In this document: in pieces, positions 1-8,893 of the stretch
Position numbering within the stretch: the stretch's first letter is position 1
Layout of the letters: every line of letters begins with the position of its first letter
Assembly: GCF_049060325.1 (NCBI RefSeq)
Contig: NZ_JBMGPW010000001.1
Location: 124,001-188,000 of the forward strand
DNA length: 64,000 bases
Direction: 5' to 3'
From: Vescimonas sanitatis
GTDB lineage: Bacteria; Bacillota; Clostridia; Oscillospirales; Oscillospiraceae
Program-made: the position numbers and the translations under genes
The notes under the pieces: model-generated
Databases searched by the model: none
The model's input: the letters and a program-made list of their open reading frames with translations, nothing else
Told to the model about the DNA's origin: nothing

Positions 1-1
1 A

Positions 2-928
2 GATCCCAATGTGAAGCCTGAGGACGTCGTCAAGGTCGGCGACGAGATCGAGACCTATATCATCCGCGTCAACGACGTGGAGGGTTATGCCATGCTGTCC
101 AAGAAGCGTCTGGACGCTGTCAAGGTCTGGGAGGATATCGAGAAGGCCCGCGAGGACAAGACCACTCTCGAAGGTAAAGTCACCGAGGAGAACAAGGGCG
201 GTATCGTCGTTAATGTCAAGGGCGTGCGCGTGTTCGTGCCCGCTTCCCAGTCCGGTCTGCCCCGCGGCGCTGAGCTGAGCACCATGATCGGCCAGACCGT
301 GTCCCTGCGGATCACTGAGGTCAACCGTGCCCGCCGCCGCGTCGTCGGCTCCATCAAGGCCGTGACCTATGAGGCCCGTCAGGCCGCCCAGGCGGAGATC
401 TGGAACAACATCGAGGTCGGCAAGCGCTACACCGGCACCGTGAAGTCCATGACTTCCTACGGTGTGTTCGTGGACATCGGCGGCGTGGATGGTATGGTAC
501 ATATCTCCGAGCTGTCCTGGAGCCGTATCAAGAACCCCGCCGAGGTCGTCTCCGTGGGCGATACCCTGGACGTGTACGTTATCTCCTTCGATCCCGAGAA
601 GCACAAGATCTCTCTGGGCGTGAAGGATCGCAGCATGAATCCCTGGGATAAGTTCATGGCTACCTACCATGTGGGCGATGTGGCCAACGTGCGTATCGTG
701 AAGCTGATGACCTTCGGCGCGTTCGCCGAGGTCGTGCCCGGTGTGGACGGCCTGATCCACATCTCCCAGATCGCGGATCGCCGCATCGAGAAGCCCGGCG
801 ACGTGCTGACCGAGGGCGAGATGGTGGATGCCAAGATCACCGCCATCGACGAGGAGAAGCAGAAGATCTCCCTGTCCATCCGCGCGCTGCTGGCTCCCGC
901 CGCTGACGAGGACGCCGACGAGGAGTAA
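2..928 (+). CDS. rpsA: Ribosomal protein S1-type RNA-binding protein, C-terminal part (5' truncated by window)
   Basis: The reading frame is open from base 2, so the start lies outside the window; 308 residues are visible. They contain the end of one S1 (OB-fold) domain followed by three full S1 domains at about residues 55-120, 138-208 and 223-294 of the visible part. The last two carry the typical GVFVDIGGVDGMVHISE and GLIHISQI motifs. The protein ends in an acidic tail. S1 binds mRNA at the 30S subunit and helps initiation. In several Clostridia S1 is fused behind the isoprenoid enzyme IspH; whether that holds here cannot be seen because the 5' part is missing. A strong terminator follows directly. 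Confidence 0.85.
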   Translation, partial: DPNVKPEDVVKVGDEIETYIIRVNDVEGYAMLSKKRLDAVKVWEDIEKAREDKTTLEGKVTEENKGGIVVNVKGVRVFVPASQSGLPRGAELSTMIGQTVSLRITEVNRARRRVVGSIKAVTYEARQAAQAEIWNNIEVGKRYTGTVKSMTSYGVFVDIGGVDGMVHISELSWSRIKNPAEVVSVGDTLDVYVISFDPEKHKISLGVKDRSMNPWDKFMATYHVGDVANVRIVKLMTFGAFAEVVPGVDGLIHISQIADRRIEKPGDVLTEGEMVDAKITAIDEEKQKISLSIRALLAPAADEDADEE

Positions 929-940
929 TTAGATCGTAAA

Positions 941-977
941 ACACCTCCGCTGCCCCACAGGCAGCGGAGGTGTTTTT
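941..977 (+). terminator. Intrinsic terminator of rpsA
   Basis: A perfect 14-bp stem (941-954 with 960-973), a 5-nt loop and five T residues, 13 nt after the rpsA stop codon. Confidence 0.93.
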
Positions 978-1012
978 GGTTGTTTTCACAATGGCGTGCA
1001 GGGGAAAATATC

Positions 1013-1042
1013 TTGCGACCTTGCGGAGAGGCATGGTACAAT
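1013..1042 (+). promoter_or_regulatory. Candidate promoter of the small lipoprotein gene
   Basis: TTGCGA (1013-1018), 18-bp spacer, TACAAT (1037-1042). It lies 80 bp before the lipoprotein start and just after the rpsA terminator. The assignment is by sequence pattern only. Confidence 0.5.
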
Positions 1043-1123
1043 CGAGGTGGGCAAGAGAATTTAAGAGCATTGTGCTGAAGATAGAACGGATCAATTGGAA
1101 TTTGACAGGGGGAGCGTGATCGT

Positions 1124-1441
1124 ATGAAAAAGTTGATGGCATCAGTGTTAGCGTTGGTTTGCGTTGTTGCTATGGCGGGCTGCGGAAAGTCGAATGTTGG
1201 GGACTATCCTGCGACGATAATGGTAAATGGGATAAATTACTATTCGACCGATAATGCTGTTCCCGTTGAAGTAGACGAGAGTGTTATTCAGTACACCACG
1301 TCGTATGCGGAGGATGGCGTTCCCCGAAAAGATGGTGAGGCAAACTTCAACAGAGACCTGGGGACTCCGTATGCTGTTATTGAGGAAGACTTGGTAGTTG
1401 TCCTTATGGACAATGAGTGGATAGAGTTCAAGGCAAAGTAA
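1124..1441 (+). CDS. Small secreted lipoprotein of unknown function
   Basis: A 105-residue protein with a classical lipoprotein signal: two lysines, a hydrophobic stretch and AMAGC, so lipidation is expected at Cys20. The mature part (about 85 residues) begins with a Gly/Asp linker and has no domain I recognise. It contains several short beta-prone segments with Tyr and Val, and ends EWIEFKAK. The start is supported by a GGGGGAG Shine-Dalgarno 7 nt upstream. Codon usage is noticeably more AT-rich than in the flanking genes (gtt, gtg, aaa, aat, tat are common), which suggests recent acquisition or relaxed expression. It should act on the outer face of the membrane; no function is proposed. Confidence 0.75.
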   Translation: MKKLMASVLALVCVVAMAGCGKSNVGDYPATIMVNGINYYSTDNAVPVEVDESVIQYTTSYAEDGVPRKDGEANFNRDLGTPYAVIEEDLVVVLMDNEWIEFKAK

Positions 1442-1540
1442 GAGCGATCTCGGGTCGCGAAAGAGCGGGACGATGGGAGAAGCGTGCCGTACGAAAGGGA
1501 CGGGGGATGAAGCGGGGGAAAAGAAAAATAATTTTGGGAG

Positions 1541-1574
1541 AGTTGCCTGTTTGTGGGCAACTTTCCCGGTTTTT
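1541..1574 (+). terminator. Weak hairpin, possible terminator after the lipoprotein gene
   Basis: A 7-bp stem AGTTGCC/GGCAACT (1541-1547 with 1556-1562) with an 8-nt loop, then TTT, CCCGG and TTTTT. The interrupted T-run makes termination uncertain. Apart from this hairpin and the Shine-Dalgarno at 1601-1609, I see nothing in 1442-1616. Confidence 0.3.
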
Positions 1575-1616
1575 GGCATAGGGGCAGAACCGGATCGCAG
1601 GAAGGGGGGAGCGCAT

Positions 1617-2018
1617 ATGAAAAGAGCAGACGTGAACTGGGGAGAGGTAAGGCGTAAGTATGAGTCGGGAATGTATACCTATCAGCGATTGGCAAGGGAG
1701 TACCATGTGTGCACACAGACGGTGTGGAGACATGCGATCAAGGGACAGTGGCAGATCGGCCGGGAGGAGGCGGAAAAGCAGATACTCCGGCGATGCCTGA
1801 TGGCTACGGCAAAGCTGCTGGAGACGGCGGCTGCCGGAGCAACGGAACGGCTGGAAAGCGGAGAGGGCAGCCTGAAGGAGGTCAAGGAGCTGGGAGGTAT
1901 CTTGCAGGCGCTGGTGGGGACAGCGGCAAAGATGTGTCAGAGCGAAAAGAACAAGGACACGGCGGTCAACGAGATACGGGTGATCATGTCGGAGGAGGTA
2001 GAGGCGTTGAGCGGATGA
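1617..2018 (+). CDS. Orphan HTH protein resembling phage terminase small subunit
   Basis: The chosen ATG at 1617 has a strong GAAGGGGGG Shine-Dalgarno 7 nt upstream; an in-frame ATG 144 nt earlier has no ribosome site and would add low-complexity sequence. The 133-residue product opens with a helix-turn-helix-like segment (about residues 8-42, with YQRLAREYHVCTQTVWRHA) and continues as a long helical region rich in Ala, Glu and Lys. This is the layout of terminase small subunits, which recognise phage pac DNA, and of related HTH proteins. No large terminase, portal or other phage gene is nearby, so it may be a prophage relic or a domesticated DNA-binding protein. The family call is inference from architecture. 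Confidence 0.55.
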   Translation: MKRADVNWGEVRRKYESGMYTYQRLAREYHVCTQTVWRHAIKGQWQIGREEAEKQILRRCLMATAKLLETAAAGATERLESGEGSLKEVKELGGILQALVGTAAKMCQSEKNKDTAVNEIRVIMSEEVEALSG

Positions 2019-2102
2019 TATCCATGCCGGACCTGTTCATTTTTGCACAAGCATTCCCGGGAATTCTTGTGGGTTTCGTCAATTTCCCCGCGGGCTGCAT
2101 TG

Positions 2103-2111
2103 TGGTAAAAT
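2103..2111 (+). promoter_or_regulatory. Candidate extended -10 element before the CoA-transferase
   Basis: TGGTAAAAT (2103-2111) matches an extended -10 (TGn followed by TAAAAT). No good -35 is present 17 bp upstream. It lies about 60 bp before the start codon. Confidence 0.35.
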
Positions 2112-2172
2112 TAACAATTAGAAAATTCAGCCTTCGTCGGAAGGGATAGGAAAGAACAGGGAGGAACAGGAC

Positions 2173-3522
2173 ATGGCTTTTGCTGATTTTCAGGCGCTGT
2201 ACAAGCAGAAACTGACCACCGCGGACGAGGCGGTGAAGGTCATCAAGTCCGGTGATTGGGTGGACTACGGCTTCTGCGCCATTCATCCCCGGGTGCTGGA
2301 CGAGGCGCTGGCCCGCCGTGCACCGGAGCTGGAGGATGTGAAGGTCCGGGGCGGTATCAGCCTGTGGAAGCCGGCGATCTTCGACATCGAGGATCCGGTG
2401 CACCATATCATCTTCAACTCCCACCACATGAGCAGCGTGGAGCGCCATCATATCGCCAGCGGCGCCGGGTTCCACGAGCCCATGCGGTACTCCGAGCTGC
2501 CCCGGTACTACTACGACCACATCACGCCGCCGGACGTGGCCATGTTCCAGGTGGCCCCGATGGATAAGCATGGGTACTTCAACTTCGGACTGTCGGCTTC
2601 GCATGTGAAGGCGGTGTGCGAGATGGCCAAGGTGGTCATCGTGGAGGTCAACGAAAATATGCCCCGGTGCCTGGGCGGCTTTGACAACTGTATCCACGTC
2701 AGCGAGGTGGACATGATCGTGGAGGGGCGCAACGACCCCATGGGCATCCAGCCCAGCGGCACGGCTACGGAGGTGGACCGGGCGGTGGCGAAGCTGATCG
2801 TGGAGCAGATACCCGACGGGGCCTGTTTGCAGCTGGGTATCGGCGGTATGCCCAACACCGTGGGCGCCATGCTGTGCGAGTCCGACCTGAAGGATCTGGG
2901 CGTACACACGGAGATGTATGTGGACGCCTATGTGGATCTGGCGATGGCGGGGAAGGTCACATGCATGAAGAAGAACATCGACCGGGGCCGGCAGGTGTTC
3001 GCCTTTGCCGCCGGTACCCAGAAGCTGTACGACTATCTGGACGACAACCCGGCGTGCATGGCCGCGCCCATCAGCTACACCAACGACATCCGTACCATCG
3101 CGGCCATCGATAACTTTATCTCCATCAACAACGCGGTGGATGTGGACCTGTACGGGCAGGTGAACGGTGAGACGGCGGGCACCAAGCAGATCAGCGGCGC
3201 CGGCGGTCAGCAGGACTTTGTGCTGGGCGCGTATCTGTCCAAGGGCGGTAAGAGCTTTATCTGTCTCAGCTCCACTCACGCAGACAAGGACGGCACGCTG
3301 CATTCCCGCATACGGCCTACCCTGCAGAACGGTTCCGTGGTGACGGATACCCGCGTGAACACCATGTATGTGGTGACGGAGTACGGCTGCGTGTGCCTGA
3401 AGGGACTGACGGTGTGGGAGCGCGCGGAGAAGCTGATCTCCATCGCGCACCCGGACTTCCGGGAGGAACTGATCCGCGAGGCGGAGAAGCAGAAGATCTG
3501 GTATCCCCACAACAGAAGATAA
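2173..3522 (+). CDS. but: Butyryl-CoA:acetate CoA-transferase (acetyl-CoA hydrolase/transferase family)
   Basis: The 449-residue length and sequence fit the class I CoA-transferase group that includes butyryl-CoA:acetate and 4-hydroxybutyrate CoA-transferases. It moves CoA from butyryl-CoA to acetate, releasing butyrate, as the last step of butyrate formation in many gut Clostridia. The N-terminal GDWVDYGFC segment, the HTEMYVD motif with the expected catalytic Glu247, and the GAGGQQDFVLGA loop near residue 341 are visible. An AGGGAGG Shine-Dalgarno region precedes the ATG. It appears monocistronic, between a weak promoter and a strong terminator. 4-Hydroxybutyrate or propionate CoA-transferase activity is the alternative; substrate cannot be fixed from sequence alone. 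Confidence 0.78.
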   Translation: MAFADFQALYKQKLTTADEAVKVIKSGDWVDYGFCAIHPRVLDEALARRAPELEDVKVRGGISLWKPAIFDIEDPVHHIIFNSHHMSSVERHHIASGAGFHEPMRYSELPRYYYDHITPPDVAMFQVAPMDKHGYFNFGLSASHVKAVCEMAKVVIVEVNENMPRCLGGFDNCIHVSEVDMIVEGRNDPMGIQPSGTATEVDRAVAKLIVEQIPDGACLQLGIGGMPNTVGAMLCESDLKDLGVHTEMYVDAYVDLAMAGKVTCMKKNIDRGRQVFAFAAGTQKLYDYLDDNPACMAAPISYTNDIRTIAAIDNFISINNAVDVDLYGQVNGETAGTKQISGAGGQQDFVLGAYLSKGGKSFICLSSTHADKDGTLHSRIRPTLQNGSVVTDTRVNTMYVVTEYGCVCLKGLTVWERAEKLISIAHPDFREELIREAEKQKIWYPHNRR

Positions 3523-3524
3523 CG

Positions 3525-3552
3525 AAAAAGAGCGCCGGAAGGCGCTCTTTTT
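3525..3552 (+). terminator. Intrinsic terminator of the CoA-transferase gene
   Basis: A-rich arm plus GAGCGCC, GGAA loop, GGCGCTC and five T residues, immediately after the stop codon. Confidence 0.93.
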
Positions 3553-3603
3553 GCATGAAAGAGGCGGTATCCGCGCAAGCTACGGCAAAAAGGAGGCGCG
3601 GAT

Positions 3604-4299
3604 ATGAGCAACGACGAAAACCGGGAAAAGAACGAGGAAAAAGCGGCGGTGCCGGTACAGCCGATCATTGATATGGGCAGCACTGTGGTGAAAAACAGCC
3701 GGGGGACGGTGCACTGCCTGACCATCGTGGGGCAGGTGGAGGGACACACGCTGCTGCCGGACAATCTGAAGAGTACAAAGTATGAGCACGTACTGCCGCT
3801 GCTGGCGGCGCTGGAGCAGAACGAACAGGTGGACGGGGTGCTGCTGCTTCTGAACACCGTGGGCGGCGACATCGAGGCGGGACTGGCCATCGCGGAGCTG
3901 GCAGCGGGCATGACGAAGCCGGTGGTGACGCTGGTGCTGGGCGGCGGGCACTCCATCGGCGTACCGCTGGCGGTGTGCGGAAAGGAGACGTTCATCGCGC
4001 CCACGGCGTCCATGACGGTGCACCCGGTGCGGATGTCCGGGACGGTCATTGCCGCGCCGGAGACGTACAGGTATTTTGAACGCCTCCAGGAGCGCATCAT
4101 TCAGTTCGTGGCGGCTAACAGCCGCGTGACCGCGGAACGGTTCCGGGAGCTGATGCTCTCCAGCGGCGACATGGCCAATGACGTGGGGACGGTGCTGTAC
4201 GGCGAGCAGGCGGTGGCAGAGGGTATCATCGACCGGATCGGTACACTGGGCGACGCGCTGGAGGCACTGTACGGACAGATCGAACGGCGGCATGGATAG
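3604..4299 (+). CDS. tepA: ClpP-like serine protease of the TepA type
   Basis: The 231-residue protein has the ClpP/crotonase fold signature. The nucleophile motif GGHSIGVPLAV gives Ser117, TVHPV gives the candidate catalytic His140, and an early NTVGGDIEAGLAIA segment forms the oxyanion region. The charged, disordered N terminus (about 20 residues) is unlike housekeeping ClpP and matches the TepA/YmfB group found next to ftsK or spore genes in Firmicutes. TepA was linked to protein secretion and processing in Bacillus; the in vivo substrate is unknown. An AAAGGAGG Shine-Dalgarno precedes the ATG. It sits between two terminators and is probably transcribed alone. An orthologous housekeeping ClpP is less likely because of the divergent active-site context. 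Confidence 0.75.
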   Translation: MSNDENREKNEEKAAVPVQPIIDMGSTVVKNSRGTVHCLTIVGQVEGHTLLPDNLKSTKYEHVLPLLAALEQNEQVDGVLLLLNTVGGDIEAGLAIAELAAGMTKPVVTLVLGGGHSIGVPLAVCGKETFIAPTASMTVHPVRMSGTVIAAPETYRYFERLQERIIQFVAANSRVTAERFRELMLSSGDMANDVGTVLYGEQAVAEGIIDRIGTLGDALEALYGQIERRHG

Positions 4300-4305
4300 A
4301 CATTG

Positions 4306-4333
4306 GCGGAGGGCGGGGGCTCTCCGCTTTTTT
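4306..4333 (+). terminator. Intrinsic terminator of the ClpP-like gene
   Basis: GCGGAG (4306-4311) pairs with CTCCGC (4322-4327) over a 10-nt G-rich loop; six T residues follow. Confidence 0.8.
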
Positions 4334-4354
4334 CATGCCGGCGCGCGGTTTTTC

Positions 4355-4383
4355 TTGAAAAACGGGGACTTCCATAGTATACT
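4355..4383 (+). promoter_or_regulatory. Promoter of the smc-rsfS operon
   Basis: TTGAAA (4355-4360), exact 17-bp spacer, TATACT (4378-4383), a near-consensus sigma-A promoter 40 bp upstream of smc. Confidence 0.8.
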
Positions 4384-4423
4384 ATCTTAGTTAAGGTATG
4401 CCAAAGTATAAGAGGTGACGCAG

Positions 4424-7400
4424 TTGTACTTAAAAGCACTTGAGATACAGGGGTTCAAGAGCTTCCCCGACAAGACGGTATTGAATTTCGGCGAGGACAT
4501 CACCGCCATCGTGGGACCAAACGGGTCCGGCAAGTCCAACATCTCCGACGCCATACGCTGGGTCATGGGCGAGCAGAACAGCCGCCAGCTCCGCGGCGCC
4601 AAGATGGAGGACGTGATCTTCGGCGGTACGGAGAAGCGGAACCAGATGGGTTTTGCCCAGGTGACGCTGGTCATCGACAACACCGAGCATATCTTCCCTA
4701 CCCGGGAGGAGGCAGAGGTGGCCGTGACACGGCGGTATTACCGCAGCGGTGAGTCGGAGTACTATATCAATAAGCAGTCCGTGCGGCTGAAGGACGTGAA
4801 CGAGCTGTTCATGGACACCGGTATGGGCCGGGAGGGCTATTCCATTATCGGACAGGGCAAGATCGACGAGATACTGTCCGTGAAAAGCGGCGAGCGCCGG
4901 GAGATCTTCGAGGAGGCCGCCGGTATCAGCAAATACCGGCACCGCAAGGAGGAGTCCGAGCGTAAGCTGGAGCGCACCGAGGAAAACCTGGTGCGTATCA
5001 ACGACAAGATCGCCGAGCTGGAATTGCAGGTGGAGCCGCTGCGGGCGCAGGCGGAGACGGCGAAGAAGTATCTGGTGCTGCGGGATGAGCTGCGGGTGCT
5101 GGAGATCTCCGTGTGGCTGGAGCAGCTGCAAAACCTGCGGACTGCCAAGCTGAAGCTGGAGAGCGATACGGCTCAGGCCAAGGAGGCCTGTGACCAGGCC
5201 CAGGCGGCGCTGGACGAGGCCTACGCCCAGGGAGAGCGTTTTACCGAGGAGATGCGGCAGAACGACGTGGCGGCTGATGCGCTGCGCGGTCAGGTGACCG
5301 AGGCGGAGTCCGCCGCCGGCGAGGAGTCTGCGGCCATCGCGGTGCTGCAGACCTCTGTGGAGCACAACAACGAGTCTCTGCGCCGGCTGGAACAGGAACT
5401 GACCAGCACAGACCAGCGGCGAGAGAATTTACAGGGACAGATCGACGGACAGCTGGCGCGTATCGCGGACATCGACCGCGACGCGGCGGTATTGGAGACG
5501 GCGCTGAGTGAGCTGCTCTCTCGGGCGCAGGCGCTGGCTGACAGCGCAAAGGGCGCGGCGGACGAGGCCGAGGCCCTGCGGGCGCAGGAGGCCATTGCTG
5601 TGGCCGAGGCCGCAGACGGGCGCGCCGCGCTGTCCGCCCTGCAGGCGGGCCTGGACGAGGCCGGACAGCGGCGGATTACGGTACGGCAGGAGCTGTCCGA
5701 GGCACAGCGTAAGCTGGAGGAGAGCGAAAAGGACGCAAAGACCAATCGCCGGGCGCTGAACGATGCCAGGGAGGAGGCCCAGGCGGCGGAGAATATCATT
5801 CAGGGTCACAGCCTGCGAATGGACAGCCGCCGCCAGAAGGCGCAGAGCACCCAGGACGCAAAACAGGAGCTGACCCGGCAGGTGAACGCCCAGGAGGACC
5901 GCATCCGTCTGCTGACGGAGATGGAGAAGGAGTATGAGGGCTTCAACAAAGCGGTAAAGACCGTGATGCAGGCAGCGGAGAAGAACACACTGCGGGGCAT
6001 TCACGGGCCGGTGGCCGGACTGATGACCACAGAGCAGGCCTATGCCGTGGCGCTGGAGACGGCGCTGGGCGCGGCACTGCAGAACATTGTGGTGGAACGG
6101 GAGGAGGACGCCAAGGCGGCCATCCAGTTCCTGAAGCAGCGGGACGGCGGCCGCGCTACCTTCCTGCCGCTGACGGCCATCCGGGGCGACGAGCTGCGGG
6201 AGAACGCTGCGGGAGAGTATGGTTTTGTAGGCATCGCCAGCCGTCTGGTGCGGTACGACGCGCGATACGACCATATTTTTAAAAATCTGCTGGGCCGGAC
6301 GGTGGTAGTGGAGGACCTGGACAGCGGTATCGCCATGGCGCGTAAGTTCCGCAATGCCTTCCGCATCGTGACGCTGGACGGACAGATCATCAACCGGGGC
6401 GGCTCCATGACCGGCGGCTCCGCCAGCCGATCCTCCGGCGTGCTGTCCCGGGCCAATGAGTTGGAACGGCTGAAGGCGGCACAGGGTGCCCTGCACGGTA
6501 AGCTGAACGAGGCCGCGCAGCAGGCCGAGGCGGCCCAGAGGGAGCTACAGAAGGCTGAGTATGAATTGCAGGTGGCCAAGGACCAGCAGCGCAAGGCGGC
6601 GGACGAGGTGCTGACCCTACAGGGCCGGCAGGACCACTATGACCTCCTGCTGGAGAGCCTGCGCCTGAGCTGCGAGACTATGGAGCAGGAGTTGTCCGGC
6701 CTGGACCGCCGGGAGACGGACGGCCGCGGGCGCATGGCCGGGATACAGGCGGACATCACTGCGGCAGAGGACCGCGCGGCCGCGCTGCGGCAGGAGATGC
6801 GGGACAAGCTGGCCGGCCAGACCGATCTGACGGAGCAGACCAACCGGCTGGCACAGGCCGTCAGCGACAAGAAGGCCGATCAGGCGGCACTGAGCGCGGA
6901 GAAGGACAGCGTTCTGCGGAGCGTGGAGGACCTGCGGGGCTTGCAGGCGGATATGGTATCCGACCGCGCTGAGCGCGACCGGCGGGTGCAGGAATACCGG
7001 CAGGCCAACGAGAAGGCGCTGGCCGATATGGCGGGCCATCAGGCGGCGCTGGAGGAGAAGAACGCCCGTGTGATACAGCTGCGGCAGCGGCTGGAGGATC
7101 TGGCCCAGGCCAAACTGGCGCTGGAGCAGCAGCGTGACCAGCATAGCCGTGACAGCCGCGCCTGCAACGATACGCTTTTGCAGACCATGCAGGCGTACAA
7201 CAAACTACAGCAGAAGCTGGAAAACAGCGGCATGGAGGAGAGCCAGATCCTGGAGAAGCTGTGGGAGCGCTACGAACTGAGCCACAGCGACGCCATGGAG
7301 CAGCGCATCGAGCTGGAGAGCGTACCCAAGGCCACGCGGCGCATTGCCGAACTGAACCGGGAGATCAAGGCGCTGGGTACGCCCAACATCGGCGCCATCG

Positions 7401-7993
7401 AGGAGTTCGACCGGGTGAACACCCGATATACCTACCTGTCCGAACAGCGCAGCGATGTGGAGCAGGCCAAGGAGGAGCTGCTGGGCATTATCGACCAGAT
7501 CACCCAGCAGATGACCAGCATTTTTGCCGAGCAGTTCCAGCTGCTGAACGAGAGCTTCCAGGAGACGTTTTTGGAGCTGTTCGGCGGCGGCAAGGCGCGG
7601 CTGGAGCTGGAGGACGAGAGCGATATCCTCAACTGCGGCATCGAGATCAAGGTACAGCCCCCTGGCAAGCAGCTGAAGACCATCACGCTGCTGTCCGGCG
7701 GTGAGAAGGCATTTGTGGCCATCGCGCTGTACTTCGCCATTCTGAAAGTACATCCCACGCCGTTCTGCGTGATGGACGAGATCGAGGCGGCGCTGGACGA
7801 GGCCAATGTGGTGCGCTACGCCCGGTATATGCGGCGGATCGCCGGAAAGACGCAGTTTATCGTCATTACCCACCGGCGGGGCACCATGGAGGAGGCGGAC
7901 GTGCTGTATGGCGTGACCATGCAGGAAAAGGGCGTCAGCCGGATACTGACCATCAATCTCAACGATATGGCCAAGGAGCTGCATATCAAATAA
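4424..7993 (+). CDS. smc: Chromosome segregation ATPase SMC
   Basis: SMC forms, with ScpA and ScpB, the condensin that loads at parS sites and organises sister chromosomes. The start is chosen at TTG 4424, which gives the family N terminus YLKALEIQGFKSF and has AGAGGTG 6 nt upstream; an in-frame GTG at 4415 overlaps that ribosome site. The product is 1,189 residues, normal for SMC. Walker A GPNGSGKS is near residues 31-38, two long coiled coils rich in Glu, Gln, Arg and Ala flank a hinge at about residues 510-660 (with GGSMTGGSASRSSG at its end), the ABC signature LLSGGEKAF is near 1089 and Walker B DEIEAALDEAN near 1118. It heads an operon with ftsY 12 nt downstream, a pairing common in Firmicutes. 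Confidence 0.97.
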   Translation: MYLKALEIQGFKSFPDKTVLNFGEDITAIVGPNGSGKSNISDAIRWVMGEQNSRQLRGAKMEDVIFGGTEKRNQMGFAQVTLVIDNTEHIFPTREEAEVAVTRRYYRSGESEYYINKQSVRLKDVNELFMDTGMGREGYSIIGQGKIDEILSVKSGERREIFEEAAGISKYRHRKEESERKLERTEENLVRINDKIAELELQVEPLRAQAETAKKYLVLRDELRVLEISVWLEQLQNLRTAKLKLESDTAQAKEACDQAQAALDEAYAQGERFTEEMRQNDVAADALRGQVTEAESAAGEESAAIAVLQTSVEHNNESLRRLEQELTSTDQRRENLQGQIDGQLARIADIDRDAAVLETALSELLSRAQALADSAKGAADEAEALRAQEAIAVAEAADGRAALSALQAGLDEAGQRRITVRQELSEAQRKLEESEKDAKTNRRALNDAREEAQAAENIIQGHSLRMDSRRQKAQSTQDAKQELTRQVNAQEDRIRLLTEMEKEYEGFNKAVKTVMQAAEKNTLRGIHGPVAGLMTTEQAYAVALETALGAALQNIVVEREEDAKAAIQFLKQRDGGRATFLPLTAIRGDELRENAAGEYGFVGIASRLVRYDARYDHIFKNLLGRTVVVEDLDSGIAMARKFRNAFRIVTLDGQIINRGGSMTGGSASRSSGVLSRANELERLKAAQGALHGKLNEAAQQAEAAQRELQKAEYELQVAKDQQRKAADEVLTLQGRQDHYDLLLESLRLSCETMEQELSGLDRRETDGRGRMAGIQADITAAEDRAAALRQEMRDKLAGQTDLTEQTNRLAQAVSDKKADQAALSAEKDSVLRSVEDLRGLQADMVSDRAERDRRVQEYRQANEKALADMAGHQAALEEKNARVIQLRQRLEDLAQAKLALEQQRDQHSRDSRACNDTLLQTMQAYNKLQQKLENSGMEESQILEKLWERYELSHSDAMEQRIELESVPKATRRIAELNREIKALGTPNIGAIEEFDRVNTRYTYLSEQRSDVEQAKEELLGIIDQITQQMTSIFAEQFQLLNESFQETFLELFGGGKARLELEDESDILNCGIEIKVQPPGKQLKTITLLSGGEKAFVAIALYFAILKVHPTPFCVMDEIEAALDEANVVRYARYMRRIAGKTQFIVITHRRGTMEEADVLYGVTMQEKGVSRILTINLNDMAKELHIK

Positions 7994-8005
7994 GGAGGGC
8001 TTGTT

Positions 8006-8881
8006 ATGGCAATGGGCTTATTTCAAATACTGAAGGAGGCGTTCACCGCCGTCCCCACCTTCGACGACCTGAACGACGAGTTCTACGACGGACTGGAGGA
8101 AGCGCTGATCCTGGCCGATGTGGGTGCTGACACCGCCGCTGATACCGTGGCCCAGCTGCGGAAGCGGGTGAAGGAACGCTTTATCGGCCGGATGGACGAG
8201 GTAAAGGACGCCCTGCGGGACATTCTGAAGAGCAAGCTGGAGGTGGGTGACAGCGCGTTGGTGCTGGAGGGCAAGCCCGCCGTGGTGCTGGTCATCGGCG
8301 TCAACGGCGTGGGCAAGACCACATCCATCGGCAAGCTGGCCAAGCAGCTGAAGGACCAGGGCAAAAAGGTCCTGCTGTGCGCCGGCGATACGTTCCGTGC
8401 GGCGGCCGCCGACCAGCTGGAGATCTGGGCGGGCCGCGCCGGTGTGGATATCGTGCGGCAGCATGAGGGCGCGGATCCCGGCGCGGTACTGTTTGATGCT
8501 TTGCAGGCGGCCAAGGCACGGAGCGTGGACGTGGTGCTGTGCGACACCGCCGGACGGCTGCACAACAAACAGAACCTGATGAACGAGCTGGCCAAGCTGC
8601 GGAAGATCATCGACCGGGAGTGCCCCAATTCCAGCTGCGAGACGCTGCTGGTGCTGGACGCCACCACCGGGCAGAACGGACTGATCCAGGCACGGACCTT
8701 CAAGGAGACGGCAGGGTTGACGGGTATTATCCTGACGAAGCTGGATGGTACCGCCAAGGGCGGCATCGTCATCGCCATCGCCCAGGAGCTGGGTGTGCCG
8801 GTAAAGTTCGTGGGTGTGGGCGAGGGCATCGACGACCTGAAGCCCTTTGACCCGACCGCCTTCGTGCAGGACATGATATAA
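8006..8881 (+). CDS. ftsY: Signal recognition particle receptor FtsY
   Basis: FtsY is the membrane-associated SRP GTPase that docks ribosome-nascent chain complexes at SecYEG. The 291 residues cover the N four-helix bundle (about 1-85) and the G domain. Visible motifs are the P-loop GVNGVGKTT (from about residue 98), the DTFRAAAADQLE box, DTAGR and TKLDG. The long acidic A domain of enterobacterial FtsY is absent, which is usual in Gram-positive bacteria. A strong AGGAGGG Shine-Dalgarno lies 6 nt before the ATG and 12 nt after the smc stop, so the genes are cotranscribed. Confidence 0.97.
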   Translation: MAMGLFQILKEAFTAVPTFDDLNDEFYDGLEEALILADVGADTAADTVAQLRKRVKERFIGRMDEVKDALRDILKSKLEVGDSALVLEGKPAVVLVIGVNGVGKTTSIGKLAKQLKDQGKKVLLCAGDTFRAAAADQLEIWAGRAGVDIVRQHEGADPGAVLFDALQAAKARSVDVVLCDTAGRLHNKQNLMNELAKLRKIIDRECPNSSCETLLVLDATTGQNGLIQARTFKETAGLTGIILTKLDGTAKGGIVIAIAQELGVPVKFVGVGEGIDDLKPFDPTAFVQDMI

Positions 8882-8893
8882 GGAGGGCACACC

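Noticed and set aside
1102..1107. TTGACA just before the small lipoprotein gene, as a -35 box
   Set aside because: It abuts the Shine-Dalgarno and start codon, leaving no room for a -10 upstream of the gene; the promoter at 1013-1042 fits better.
1984..3510. 508-codon open frame on the minus strand opposite the CoA-transferase gene
   Set aside because: No ribosome site, His/Arg-rich low-complexity product, and complete overlap with a gene that has strong family motifs.
4415..4423. GTG at 4415 as the smc start
   Set aside because: It overlaps the AGAGGTG ribosome site that is correctly spaced for TTG 4424, and the TTG start gives the family N terminus.
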